A stretch of 64,000 nucleotides of DNA from Rachycentron canadum (lineage: Eukaryota > Chordata > Actinopteri > Carangiformes > Rachycentridae). A program made the translations under genes and the position numbers. The notes under the pieces are model-generated. The model did not search any database. It worked only from the letters and a program-made list of their open reading frames with translations, and had not been told where the DNA came from. The stretch spans positions 5,669,340-5,733,339 of the forward strand of contig CM076660.1 in the NCBI GenBank assembly GCA_038496675.1, written 5' to 3'. Below, one piece after another: positions 1 to 13,530 of the stretch; position 1 is the first letter of the stretch, and each line of letters begins with the position of its first letter.

Positions 1-3000
1 TAATGGAGATTTCTGCAGCAGCTGAGATACAAAAGTCTAAAAATTCTGGTTACCTGTGGTTAAGCAGCCGCATCACCAACATCCCCACATCATCGTGGTG
101 TCACCTTTCACTGGCTGCACGATCCTGCACACATCCTCAAACAGTGGTTTCAGTTTGCTCTGAGAGGAACAAGAAAGGAGGGAAGTGTTTGAGCTCTCAC
201 AACTTCAAAGTGACCCAATGTGTCAAATGCACACAGAGGAGATGGGAGGCGGCGGCAAGAGGAAGGTGCTTCTGCGGGAGGATCTGCTAGGTATGTTACA
301 TAAAAGCGGGTGAAATAAAGTTGAAAGTAGAGCTGTGACGCGCAGCAAAGACGGAATCTATAGGATGAGAGGGAGTATACAGGATGAAAGGGAATAAGGG
401 AAACTGTGGTCAGTGAGCCTAGTGTTGAGAAAATGGACTGAGGCAAAAAAATGAGCAAGAAATGCACATTGAAATGCACACATACAAACTCACAGATGAT
501 CAGAAACAAAGCACAGAGGCACTGTCTCAGCCTGAGGGGCAAGATAAAATAAAAAAATAAGAAAACAACTCACAAACAACCTTATTTTCTTTGAACTGTG
601 CCTTGCAACTCAATGCCAACCAGAAACCACACAGGCATGTACAGGCATGTGCACAAAACATTTTGGGAAAACACCCCTTGTCTCCCAGCAGACAAAGAGA
701 TGCGCGCACACGTACATACATGCACGCACTGTGAAGTGACAGGAGATGAAAGCAGCTATGCAGTATGATTTTCTGCTGAAGACTCAATTCAATGATCCTT
801 ACCAACACGACCTAATTTTCTCTAATACCAGCCCTGAGCTGCTTAGAGTAGACCACGATTTCCATAATGTGCTATGTATAGTGTGAAGGTATGCAAGTTC
901 AAGCGTGCGGACTTGCATGTAGATTTGCTATTATTTTCAGTTCACAACCAGATGAAAAATATGAATTTGTGTGTATGATCCTGCTCAGTCACCCGCCATA
1001 GGCATTTAGAGGCCGCTGGTAGTTTGGCTTGGGGAACCGACTGCTGCCCACAGTGCTGCAAACACTATTGTCAGACTTGGTTGTGTCTCGATAAGACTAC
1101 AAGGAGGAAAATGATGGACAAGAAATAATTTCACTGCCATGTGCAAAGACAAAAAAAAAAAAGAAAAATCATTTGCAACCAAGATGTTAATCATCAATCA
1201 TCATTGTCTGTCATTTTAACTAGACATTTCTGTTTTTGTTAGAATGTAAAAAGAAGCATCATCAGTTTGTTCCCTCAGAGCTACAGCGTTGATACAAGCA
1301 TAATGATACTTCCACCAAACTTTGACTACAGCCGATGGTTTTACTATTGATAAATAAAAATCTGTCAGTTTGTCTTGTGGAAGTGAAAGTCCAGAAAAAG
1401 TGAAGCAGAAAGGACAATAAGAGAATTGCTGCACAGTGTCTTGTTCCACTGGTCAGCTCTGACATTGCGCCATGCCAGCATGTGTGTGTTCATGTATTTA
1501 AACATAGCCACTGCAGCACATTTCGCCACAGCTGTGGGAAGCAGTTACATAAGCTAAACTTGACCCTGATGCTTCTCCTCCTCTTCCTCTGTTCGTCCTA
1601 ACGCTCAAGTCTTTATTATTTCTCATTCATCCTCCATCCCAATCTGGGCGGATGAGACTCATCACAGTACAACATGCTGACCATCCACCCCCCTGTAAAA
1701 CAAACAAAGACTCGCATATTGTCCTCCACACATAATGCTTGACAGGTGCTGGATATTCATTTTGGAGGGAGTCCTGTTTTCCTATTAAATCTGGCATCAG
1801 TTTACTTTGGCACTAATTAAACTTGTGCAACAAATATTGGTTATTTAATGATGAGAACTCACATTAACTGTGCATTACTGTTGCCAAGTTCATCTATATG
1901 TCTTTCTGTCTGATTTCTGACTTTAGTGCAATGGAGGTGAAAAACACACAGACAGACATACACGCAAACAAAACAAAACCATCCAGCCTGACACAACACA
2001 AGGGAAATCAAACCACTGTCTTTCCTCTGGCAGTGTACAGTCTAAAATGTTTAGTCTCTTCGTTTTTCCGCTCCCCGTGCCCTGCAGCAAGGCACGGGAG
2101 ATGGAGAGGGGTAACGAGGAGAGGGGAGAGAGAGCTCTCCGCAAAAACCCACGTAGAGCTCAGAGGTGAGGCAGGGCTGAAGGCGAAACACATGAGCAGG
2201 GAGGGCGCCGAGGTTTGTACAGACAGAGAAGGGAGAGGAGGGAAAAAAAAAAAAAAACATATTGGGGCACTATGCTATGAATAGAAGTTTGATATGGAAA
2301 AGTGAGATGGGGGGAGGAAGAAGTGACTGAACGAGAGGGAGCGATAGAGAGAGAGAGAAATGGGGGGGTCCTATTGTTGCTGAGCTTTAAGTGGATAAGT
2401 AGACATGTGCTCTGGCTGCCTCTCTTCAGGCTTAATTGAGGGAGGCGAGACAAAAGGGGAAACATAATTATTCGCTCTCTTTCTCTCGGTCTCCCGCTCT
2501 CGCTCTCATTCTCGCAGTATATTAACACATTGAGAGAGTGTATTAACACAATGGCCTGAGCAGCAGCAGCCAAAGCATCATTACCACGCAGACATGCCCT
2601 CGCAAACACAAGCACACACACTGAGAGGGGACAAAGAAACCCCCCCTCCAAAAAAATAAAAAATACTTAAGTCCCTTCACTTCATATTTATATTTAGATT
2701 TGATTTTTATTTACTGAATAGATCACCAACATGTTTAAGCAGATCTGCTCAGCAGAAAGTTCCTCTGGCTTCTGGCGTATAAGAATGAGACAGAGCTGAG
2801 CATCGTACTGGGACTGGAAGTGCCTCCTTACTTCGCCGTCAGAAGCAAATCTGTACAGGAGCTCTCAAACTCACGTTGTCACATTGCCACAGCCGCTTTA
2901 AAAGACACGCTCTTGCATCTGTCACCTCGCACAAGAACGCAGGCAGATAGTTTTCTGTGGCGTAGCACAATAGCATAAAGGCAGACATGCTTCTAGTCAC

Positions 3001-6000
3001 ACACACACACAGACACAGACACACACACACCTGCACAATCTCCAGAGAAATACGAGCAGGTTTTCCGACACACACATGCTCTTGCTATTCTTTGGAAAAA
3101 TACCAAAGGCCTGTCAGAACAGCCATGGAGCAGGAACACCCTTCTTCTCCCAGCCAATCTTTTCATCTCTGCACCTGTCTCACAGCTCCACCCCACATGA
3201 CACACAGCTCAGCGCTCCAGACTGAAACCACACATGACGTGGATGCACACTACTGTACGACACCGCACTGACAGAACACAAACAAAACCTGTCTCATTGT
3301 GTCTTGTAGTCTACACCACATTCTGGGGTGGCTGTTGAAATCAGACACAGACTAGTTATGAAATCACTAAGCACCTGTTTTAAATGGCCTTCATTCCCAT
3401 CGTAAATCAACTTGTACACCTACTAATGTTCAAGTGAGAAACACAGCAGAGAAGATTCCAAGCATGAACGAAGCCAGTGTTTCAACAGGTAATGGTGACA
3501 CACCTTATCATTCAGTGTATTGTATGTTTTGTTATGAAATGAAAGCATTGTTTTAATTTTTAATATTTCTGCTGTTAAATAATGTGTACTTATCATTTTT
3601 TCATTCATCTGGTCATTTAAAAACATTTAAGACATTAAGAGAGAACCCTCACTTTCAATAGTGAAAAGTTCAGGCGTATAATGAATCTAACATCAAACCA
3701 ATAAAATCTGGATCTGACAAAGAGACAATTAAAAATTATCAACTAAGGAAAGAACTCAGGGGTTTCTTTTCCTGGCATTGTGTCATCAGCATTTGGCCTT
3801 CAGTCAAAGTGTGTCACACATTACTGGATATGATGTCCTCAGAAGACCCCACACTAGTTTAAGGCTAAGAATAAGTCTTGTTCCTTATTTGAGATTAACA
3901 GCCGTTGATGACAGGATGTGTGGCTGTAAAGACTTTTCTGTTAAAATCTTAAATTGCTTTTGAGGACTTCATTGTTTGAGCATTATTGAGACAATCATGC
4001 TTAATGTTGTGTTTCATCACTCATTGTTTTCAGACTGTGTCATTCTGACCTCCTAATGAGTGATCTAATGAACAGACAGTGAGCTCACAGAGACACTGAA
4101 GGTGTACAACGGTAGTGTCTAGACACTGGTGTAACCAGAGAAGTGCTCATCTTGACTGACCTCTCCGACCTTCCTCTGCACTCTTGAACCATGACCACCA
4201 CCAACCCCTCCCCATCAAGCCCCCAAACGCATGAAGCAGTTGGTGGACTCACCCTTCCTTTAGGCCTTTTTCCAGCACCTTTCACATACACTCCCCCTGC
4301 CTTCTCCCTTCTCCCTCCTCTAGGCAGGGAGTGAAGTCACTGAGGTTAACGCTCTCTCTGGGGGGTAAGCAAAGGAATTTCTGAATGGGGAAAACTTCAT
4401 TCCTGGCAAGTCAATATAGACTACCATGGGAATCCTGGAGAAGGTTTTATCCTTATGTCCCCATGCTGCCTGATCTTGCATACAGACACCTGCAAACATG
4501 CATGCCTGTATAATGGGGCTTTCCTGTTGTTGTTGTTGTTGTTTACGATGAGCAAACCTGCTGAAAAAGATAAAACTCACTGTGAATAACATGCGAATCA
4601 GGATGTGGTGCAGGAAGACTCAATGGTCCAAACAAATAAGGATCAGGGACTTATCCGTCAGTGAGTGTCTGCATGCGAACACCTAGGTGCATGTGCATTG
4701 TTCACATATGAGGAGGAACCGCATCTATCCAATGCCGAGATAACAGTCAGATGTGCTCTGAAATCATCCCATTGTAGAGATAGGAGCGCACACTCCACTG
4801 CACTTCCACAGTCCCCATGAGACGGGACTGTCTCCGACATCACTGGAAGAATTCCCTGGAAGAGGGAGATTAGCTTCTTATTCATCCTTTTGGGATCTGA
4901 CAAGACACGTGCCACCCCCCCACCTCTTTTTTCTTAAACACACACAGGCACATACACAAACAGGGTGCCTGCAAGCATGAGTCTCGGCTGCTGCTCAAAT
5001 CAAACATTCATTTCTTTTACGCGGTGAGAGAAAAATTATAATAATTCCTTCTGGAACGACACTCTCAGTGGAGGGCCAAGCATAAAAATGACAGAACAGA
5101 GTGGAGAGATGATTGTTATTGGTTTACAGTGGTCCCATCCAGTAGAAGTGTAGAAAAAAAGAGTTAAGATTTGTTATTGTGGTGGTGATAGTAGCAAAGC
5201 AAATTCAAGTCCTGTCAAAAACATGTGAAAATGAGATTGGAAAAAAGCTAAATAAATAAATAAATAAAAATAATGGCTTAAAAACCAGGGTAAAGAGATA
5301 GTTATGTAGTTCAGCAAATCATCTGCAAAGTGACACATAAGAGATTTGATATTTTGGGGTCAGTGTGGCATCAAAAGCTCAAGTCAAAAGAAAAAAAAAT
5401 TAAAGAGATAAAGGGCAGTGGGACTCAGCGTCAATCAGTTCACTCCACTTTACTCCTCAAGTGTCACTAACCTCATTAAATACACTCCTCCATCTTTCTA
5501 GGAGCTTACGCTGTACACTCCTTAACTCAGATTTCAGCTGACTGTGTCGGCAGCACGGTGCAGTCGGGGATTACCATATTTTGAAGAAAAATCCATCCAC
5601 CACAAGTCCTCCATTGAGTGAGAGGCCCATGAGAGTCAATGAGTGTGTGAAGCTTTTGACGTCCCACTCTTGAGTTGCTGAGTGCAACTTCAGCAATCAC
5701 CCCCCCCCCCAGTAGGAAACCTCCCATTATGATCTTTCAAGATACATACTCTAATGTGAGGCTTTTACGCTGTATGATCAGAGTACTCCATTCCCCCACT
5801 TGTTCTGAGATGAAGGAGGAGATCAAGGTGTGTCAGTCTAAATTGAATCCTTCCTGTTCTTCTCTTGTCGGTTACCGTCCCACTTGAAATCCTCTTGTGG
5901 GCAGCATGTAACTATACAATGCAGCAGGTTGAATGACAAATGTTAAACTTTCATCAGCACCCTCCGCTGCCTTTCCTCAATCAACACTCGCTCATTCGTC

Positions 6001-6385
6001 CTGATGAAACTCCTGATTGCACAGACGAGTCATCAAAACCAATCAACTGTATATTGATGTGGTGATTTGCACTTCCCGATGTGAGAGGCGGTTAAAAAAA
6101 AAAAAAAAAAAAAAAGTGTTGTTTAATTATTCAGGCGGAGTGGGATAAGACATGACTGTGCTCCAGATTCAGCTGGTAACCGTAGAAACCCTGCGGGGCA
6201 AGACGTAGCCAGGGGGGAGGAGCGGCAGGGAGTGAAGGAATAAAATAGAGAGGGACGCTGAAGAGAAAGAAAAGTAATCTGCAGACGTGGCAGCATATTT
6301 GAATTTCTTGAAACACGTGTGCATTGAAACGCAACTGCAGGATTTTATTATACAACAGATATCATCCACCACATCAGCATGGTTT
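1..6385. other. Non-coding stretch, left end
   Basis: No gene recognised. Holds CA-rich patches, poly-A runs (6094-6114), a (TTG)5 run near 4526 and T/A-rich DNA. Two short coding-like segments near 105-159 (minus) and 222-285 (plus) are treated under findings. Confidence 0.5.
2999..3030. repeat. Interrupted (CA)n microsatellite
   Basis: CA dinucleotides with two CAGACA interruptions. Confidence 0.9.
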
Positions 6386-6420
6386 GTCCCTGTCCCTGTC
6401 CCTGTCCCTTTGTCCCTTTG

Positions 6421-6543
6421 TCCTAACTGTGGTGGTCCTGGGTTGAATCCAACCTGTGGACCTTTGCTGCATGTCATCCCCCTGTCTCCCCCCTCTTCTC
6501 ACTGTGGCTGTCCAAATAAATGCCAAAAAAAAAAAAAAAAAAA
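6421..6543 (+). mobile_element. tRNA-derived SINE fragment
   Basis: Contains a B-box-like GGGTTGAATCC inside GGTGGTCCTGGGTTGAATCC, then the body CTGTGGACCTTTGCTGCATGTCATCCCC, a C/T-rich stretch, AATAAATGCC and a 19-base poly-A tail. This is the 3' part of a tRNA-derived SINE common in percomorph fish (recalled). The A-box half is replaced by a (TGTCCC)n stretch (6386-6419). Not a functional tRNA. Confidence 0.75.
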
Positions 6544-8750
6544 TCACAGAAATAATCAAGAATCAACTAGAACAACGTGGAGGCCAAAAACCGCAGCCAA
6601 CTTATTACTAACGTATTATCTAACTCAAAACTTTTCTGACTCTCTCTCAGTCTGTTTTGTTTACTCCTTATTCTGATCTATCTTTGTCGCACTGTTTATC
6701 CCAGTTGCACTGAGACAAATTCCTTTTGGCTTGGTTGACATGGCAATAAAGCAATGAAGTGGGATAGGACACAGTGCTATAAAGTGCTTGTAATCCTGAA
6801 ATTATTAAGTAGGACTATGGCTGGTTGTACCATCTTGGAGAGGGAATTCCTCCTCACTCTTTTACTCTTTTTTCCATAACAAGGGGTATTAAGAGTCTAA
6901 GATTAAGTGGTGGGGTTTATTGTCTCATAATGTCAACTTTAAGAATAAATTCAGTCTTTTGGCATGAAAGCATGAAAGTACGTGTATGATTGAACATATG
7001 TTTCAGCAATTTCTATCCTAGTATACAATGGCCAAATTTAAAGATACTCAATTTTAGCATGAAGTCATTAGAAATTCATATCAGTTGAACTCTGGCAACA
7101 CCACAAATTGAGACACTGACACACATAGACCCCCTCAGACAAACACAGACAGGTGTGAATGGAGCCAAATTGGGGGGTAATACTTCCTATTCCACTCTGT
7201 GCGGTCTGAAGAGACGGCAAAATAACAGGGTGGATGGGTGGGCGAGAGAGAGCGATAAGAGGGTTTTAGGCTAAGGTAGAGTGAGGTGGGAGGTTGAGAC
7301 GGGGGGGATGGGAGGAGAGCGAGCGGTAAGAGGGTCTGAGAAAAAAAAAGAGAGAGATGATGGTGTTGAAAGGGGGATGAGAGGTTGTTAGAGAGCAGGG
7401 AAGCGGGTGGAATCGAGTGTTGGGCCACAGGTAGACAGACAAATGATGTGTGCTGAGGTGGAAGGAGACATGAGAGGGAAGAGGTGGAGTGGTGCTGATA
7501 GGTCCTGAGGGGCTGATAGAGATAGATGTTATGTGGAAGTAGGGCAGATGTGAACAGGCCCGATTTGTTGTCATTAACAATATGACTGGAGGAAGGCTTG
7601 AGAGCCACTATCTGGAAAGAGCCATTGACCAAGTGAGTGTGCGCTGACATGTGTAGGTACTACCAGGTGGTCTATAAGAAAGAGGGAAGAATGTTTGAGG
7701 TTTGTTACCGCAGTAAACTACAAATACACTAATTAATTAATAAAAACATGAAAACTCTTGCTTCAGTCATTAGATGACGATGATTATCCAGTTTGATTGA
7801 TTTTGTTGGTTTATAATGATAATGTGACATGTGACATGAGTTATGATAGGAAAAAGAAATTTAAGTGGAAAATGGGGGGACAGTTTCTCAAAATATTCTT
7901 TTATGCTGCACATAATAAGTAGATTAAGGTTCAAATAGGCAGTTATTAGCTTACTCTGGCTTTAATCAGGTTTCTGGAGTAAGGCGAAGACAGTTAATAA
8001 AACACAAAGCAGAACTCTCATCACTTTTTTAATTAGGAAAACTGCTGAGGTCCTGTAATACCTTTGTTGTAGTACCAAGGAGCAAGAGACAGGCTTCAGC
8101 ATGACCGCACAAGGACAGGTAAGGAGGGAAGGAAAGATGGAGAGGGTACCTTGGGAGAAGGAGGTAGAGAAGGAGAAAAGAGATATAAGAGATGAAGGGA
8201 AGAGTAGAGAGACACAGGGGAAACATAAACCTTAACCTTAAAAGTATAAAGAAAGAGAGAGAGGGGAGAGGTGAGGACGCAGGCAACGTTTAGAGAGAAA
8301 TAAGTGTCGGGCAGCGAAGAGGAGGACTGGAGGGAGAGGAGGGAGGTGGCGGCGGCGGTGGGGGGGTGTAGGGGAAGTTATCTTTGTGCATCCCCACACC
8401 TGTGTCAACAGCAGTGGTGGCAAACAAAGTGCCCCCTTGAAGAAGAGGCAGGAGACAATGTACTGCAGTGAAGGATGGGGGTAAGAAATGTTCACCAAGA
8501 ATGTGACAGACAAACGGCAGCTCACTGTGGTCTGTCTCTGAGGAGGGGGACACTGCGACGATACATTTTAGTCCTTTGACACACTATGGAGGCTAAAAAG
8601 CTAAAAAGAAAGATGAGAAGCCATATAATAGCTTTTAACAGATGTGGCAGAAATCTGCATATGCATTCTCACATGGTCCGCTTTAATTTGCTGCTGTTTA
8701 CCACAAATAAACCACCCTTCCTCTTACTACCCACTTCTTCATTTGTGCAT

Positions 8751-8770
8751 CACACACACACACACACACA
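8751..8770. repeat. (CA)10 microsatellite
   Basis: Pure CA run. Confidence 0.9.
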
Positions 8771-9459
8771 TCTTTCCCCACAATAATGTGTGACTGATTC
8801 AGAGAATGAAAGAGGACCAACGCCCAGAATTGTTGCATTACTGTTTTGCAAATTTCAACAACAACAAACTGCTTCAGTAACCTTAATACACATGTAAGGT
8901 CAGTTTTCCACACCGACATTCATCTTATGTTTAGACAACAAAATAAAACAAAAATTAATACCAAACACCTTCTCCATTTACTTTTTCCTTTCTTCTCTCT
9001 CTATTTCTCTCAATAGATCAAAATATATAAGTCAAATACAAACCTCTGCAACCAAAATATGAATCTATAATGGTAACAAAATGCTGTTAGTTCTTTTGTC
9101 CCTCTGTAGGAATATGTCATCTTATGTTATGTTATATCACTTTCCTTGTGTTTATCTTGCTTCATAGGAAAGGAAAAAACGAAGCCAATGTGATATAATC
9201 AAATTCCTTGCTACGGCACAAGTAGAAAACACACAGCTTTAGTTTAGATCTAGGTATGTGTTTTGTTTTTGTTTTTTTCCAGGAAATACACTGTATTCAT
9301 CAATATACCCATTTGAACACAATTGTGACTTTAGCTCAGTAGCACATAGCTCACACAGTACAGCAATATTTAGGTTCTGGTTGTTAGCTCCACCAAATAG
9401 ACACAAACAAATGCAGCAGAGCTGAAGAGGAGAACAACATATGGGAACAAGCTGAATCC

Positions 9460-9725
9460 TGTGTGTCAAATTAGCATATTGACCTCCAGGCTGGGATCAA
9501 CATGAGGCGTAATCTCCATTTCCAGAAAGAAAAACTCGATTTCCCTTCTTCCAAAGCAGTATCTTCCAGAAACATTCTGCTACTTAACAGGGTAGCAATT
9601 ATTCGTGTTGCATCATTAAAATGTTTGCTAATCAGAGGAAACTCCTAGTCTCTATTAAAGTTGGTAAATCCTCATTAAGTCCCTAATTGCATTACATTCA
9701 GAGAATCCTTACATTTCTGTGCTGT
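9460..9725. promoter_or_regulatory. Candidate conserved non-coding element, homeodomain-motif rich
   Basis: High-complexity AT-rich DNA with several TAAT/ATTA cores: CAAATTAGCATATT, GCTAATCAG, CCTAATTGCATTA. There is no coding frame and no repeat. It contrasts with the microsatellite-rich flanks, which is what a conserved enhancer would look like, but conservation cannot be tested here. Confidence 0.25.
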
Positions 9726-10024
9726 AGGCTCATTGTCCGAACGGTGTCTTGTGACAAAAACAACACCATCAATGAGACAAGGATGTCAACAACATGTCAG
9801 CGATGTGGCGTCTCTTCAGTGGATGGGGTTGGATATAGGTCAATGGGTCCATTTCCTGGTAGTTGAGCTCTTGTGCGGACTCGAGCTGGGGGTTATTGTT
9901 TGGGCTCTGAGTGGATACAGTGAATAGAGTCTCCCCTCTCAGTGCATTAGTGACCTGTATAAGCTCCACACGACTCACTGACATCTGAGTGCAGGCCTGA
10001 GGGGACTGGACAAAGGCAATCTGA

Positions 10025-10098
10025 CCACACACACACACACGCACACACACACACACACACACACAAATGCACACACACACACACACACACACGCACAC
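10025..10098. repeat. Compound (CA)n microsatellite
   Basis: About 74 bases of CA with CG and AATG interruptions. It creates artefactual Val-Cys repeat frames on the minus strand. Confidence 0.95.
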
Positions 10099-11120
10099 AT
10101 ATTCAGGTGCCTAAAAGCCAATGCGCCACAGGACAATAACAAAAACACACAGTCTAATAGAAACCTTATACAACAGTCACCACAGGGTTTTTTTTTTTTT
10201 TTTATCCTCAAAGAAACTCAATCCAAAGAACAAAAAAAAAATCCATGCAGCTCTGTCTGTAAGCCTTGATCCTTGCTTTTGTTGCTTTCAAACACACACA
10301 TATTCACATCCATATTTGCGCATGCACACACTTACAAATGCATACACAGGCTGTTGAGACCGCCTTGTACAATCCCACTGCATCACTTCCAGGTCAACAA
10401 GCAGGAGCGTGAAGTGTGACTATGTGATGAGGACTGAGTCTCAGGCCAGGTCGGCATTCTCTTTAACTAACCCTCTAACTAACTGTAACTAATGTAATGT
10501 GAGGGTTGAAAGGAAAGATGGAGTGAAAGAGAAGAGGAAAGGAGTGAAGGGACAATAGCTAAGTGGCCTCTTTCCTCTGCTACTTGGACAGAAAAACACA
10601 CTCCAAACACTCACACAAAGTAGGGGGTGTAAAGATTTCCAAGCAGTGATAAAAAAAAAGAAGAAGAAAAAAAAAAAGATCCCAGGAAGGCCAAATCTCC
10701 CCAGTGCAAACAAAGCATAAACAAAATCTTTGAAGACACTCTGCTCTCCCACAGTAATACCTTCCTTAAATCCCTACTCAGCACTTCACAGACAACTGTA
10801 TTTCCACTCTCTCACTCTGAAGTCTTTTACACCAGCTTCCTGTTCAGGTAACACGTCTCTTTTCAAAGCAGGTTTCCATTTTCCACCATATCTCAGTTCA
10901 GTTCCTGCCTTCTTATCAAATTGTACTTCTCTGGAATAACAAATATCAACTTCTTTGCACTGCACTGATCTTTTGTTCGTTGTAAACTCGATAAACAAAA
11001 TTACACATATTCACCTTCACTTTGCTTTTTTTCTTATGCTATTTATCCACATTGAGGTCACCCTACAAACATCTGAGGATCTAACCATATCAAATAAGAT
11101 GTAAATGCATGTGTGTGCAG

Positions 11121-11121
<1 letters not shown>

Positions 11122-11163
<42 letters not shown>
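11122..11163. repeat. (CA)21 microsatellite
   Basis: Pure CA run of about 42 bases. Confidence 0.95.
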
Positions 11164-11165
<2 letters not shown>

Positions 11166-13300
11166 TGTGTGGGGTGGAACGCAACACTGATCAGAGATAA
11201 TGGGCAGACAAGACAGGGATGGCAATGCTGTCACACCAAAAGAGGATGACGGAGCAAGAGACAGAAAGCGAGAGACAGATAGAAAGAGGGAGGGAGCAAG
11301 GGAAGGAAGGAAGGAAGAAACTCCCAATTCATCAGCAGAGGCAGAGAAGACAAAAGGAAGGAAATGAATGAGGGCACATGCCAGCTCACGTCAGCTCTGA
11401 GACACCCCTCCCCCGTCTGGACCACTTCTCAATTAGAGGCATCCCCTTCTGCCTTTCCCACTCCTACTACATCTTCTTCTTCTTCTCCTCCTCCTCCTCA
11501 ACAGGGGGTTGATGTTGAGGAGTCTGACACAAAGCAAAGCGCTCTCCACCTGACGTTACACACTCCCCAGGCTAAAAACTCTTATGGTCCTGCTTGACCA
11601 GACAAACAACATTACAACCACAGTTGGTGTTGACAAAGAGAGACTGACTCATTCTGCCTCTCTTGTCTTGCACATGCTAAAGGCCAAGACAAAAAACAGA
11701 CATACAAACACACTACACGCTAATAATGTTGCTGAAATGAATACTTAAAACAGAAATGCTTTATTTCCAACAGTTTTTTTGCTTTATTTCCAAGAGGTTT
11801 GATTGCTATTCTTATTTAGCCTCTATTTCAATTGTTTACTTGCGCCTGGCTGGAAAATTGAGCTAGATTTGGATGGAAACTTGACCCATCATCCCCATTA
11901 GTAGGAGTGTTTTAGGTGATTAGTTTTTAGATGCATCAATGCCCTATTCTGTCATCTACAGTGCAAAGGGATTCCCCCACTGTCACATGCAAAGAAGAGC
12001 GGGGAAAAAAAGTGTCTGTCCACCCTCAGCTGTCAGTTTTGTCTTGATTTTCCCAAACTTCAGCAATATCCGTCTGGTGCTGGTCTGCGAGTGACAGCAG
12101 CAGCGAATTGGGAGAGTGAGTGACAGGAACACACACACACACTGACGGAGAGGAGACAGACACACAGTGAACCCCATGGGCGCACAGTCAAACACAAACA
12201 TTTAAACAGCTTGATTGCATGTTGGGAGATGGGCACTGGGGGCTGCATAAGCCCCATATTTGCGCAACAGCAGAAATAAGTGGACCACTGAGGAAGAGGG
12301 ATGAAGCTGTTAGCAAAGCAACGGTTCGAAAAAAGAAAATGAGACACAAAGATGAGAGAGAGAGAGAAAGAGAGATCATCCCTTTCATGTTAATTGCATC
12401 ATCCCTTTATCATGCCCGCCACATGCTCTTCAAACTGCATCTTATGTGCTCCGTCTGTAATCATACAGAGAGGCTGTTCCTCTGACCTGCCACAAGGTCA
12501 AAAGAGTCTCATTCACTGTGGAGCATATAAAGATGCGAGAGTATTTCCTTTGAGCTTGAGTTCCGTGTTGATGATGATGATGATGATTTCTATTTATGCA
12601 GTGTATTATTTGATGCATGAAGCATGATATGAGCGTTACATTAACAGATCAAAGGATAAGTTTGATTTAGATATTTGGATCGTGAAGGCTGCAGAATATC
12701 ACTCTGTGACTGAAAGTGTGATTCATCTGCCTGTCACAAAAACCTGGTCTCAACAAAGTATCATACTTCAGGGATAGGATTTGAGGTTAAGGTACTCCTA
12801 CAGTGGTTGTGGATCCAGACTGTAAGCGAATGCAACGTGCTCCTTAGGGAGAAGAATAAGTGCTTGACTGTAGGTGTTTACATGAGGCTGGAAGAGGATA
12901 TGTTTACCTACATCTGCCCTATAGGTGGGCTGACTTAGCATGAAAGCCTGTATCCATCTGGGTCAGTACATACACATTCTCACACACAATACACACACAA
13001 TACACACACACACACACACAATACACACACACCCACAGGCTCACTTAGCAGAGCCCCATCCCCCCCTTCACGCTCACACACTATATTAGCTTACTGTACA
13101 CAGACGGAGCACATGGCTGTGTGGATGGGCACACACTCATATTTGTCCTAAACACACACACGCACACACTTGCGTAGTAGATGGACACACACACGCATAA
13201 ACCTGAATGAACAGTGTGTAACAGTATCTGAGATAATGGCTTTTTCACAGCCCTGGGCTTTCACAAAGTCTTTGTCAATTTTGTAAAAAAGTGTGCACTC

Positions 13301-13320
13301 GCACACACACACACACACAC
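13301..13320. repeat. (CA)n microsatellite
   Basis: Short CA run. Confidence 0.9.
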
Positions 13321-13451
13321 CAGTTTTTATCTGTCACTATAAATCCTTTCACGGATCACTTCCTCAAAACACCCTGCCAATATTCAACTTCCTCATGGAG
13401 GCAACTGAAGCAGTGAATTGTGGCAAGAAAGATAACATGAAGGGAAGATAA

Positions 13452-13476
13452 GGGGGGGGGGAGAGAGGGAGGGAGG

Positions 13477-13528
<52 letters not shown>
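13452..13528. repeat. Polypurine tract: G-run, (GGGA)n, (GA)n
   Basis: A nine-G run, then four GGG blocks separated by single A (13467-13481), then about 24 GA units. All 77 bases are purine on the plus strand. Confidence 0.95.

Positions 13529-13530
<2 letters not shown>

Noticed and set aside
6421..6543. Possible tRNA gene
   Set aside because: Only a B-box-like part is present with a SINE body and poly-A tail; no cloverleaf.
9975..10211. Val-Cys repeat proteins near CA microsatellites (also near 11058-11327 and 24878-25060)
   Set aside because: Translations of CA/TG repeats with no splice or homology support.
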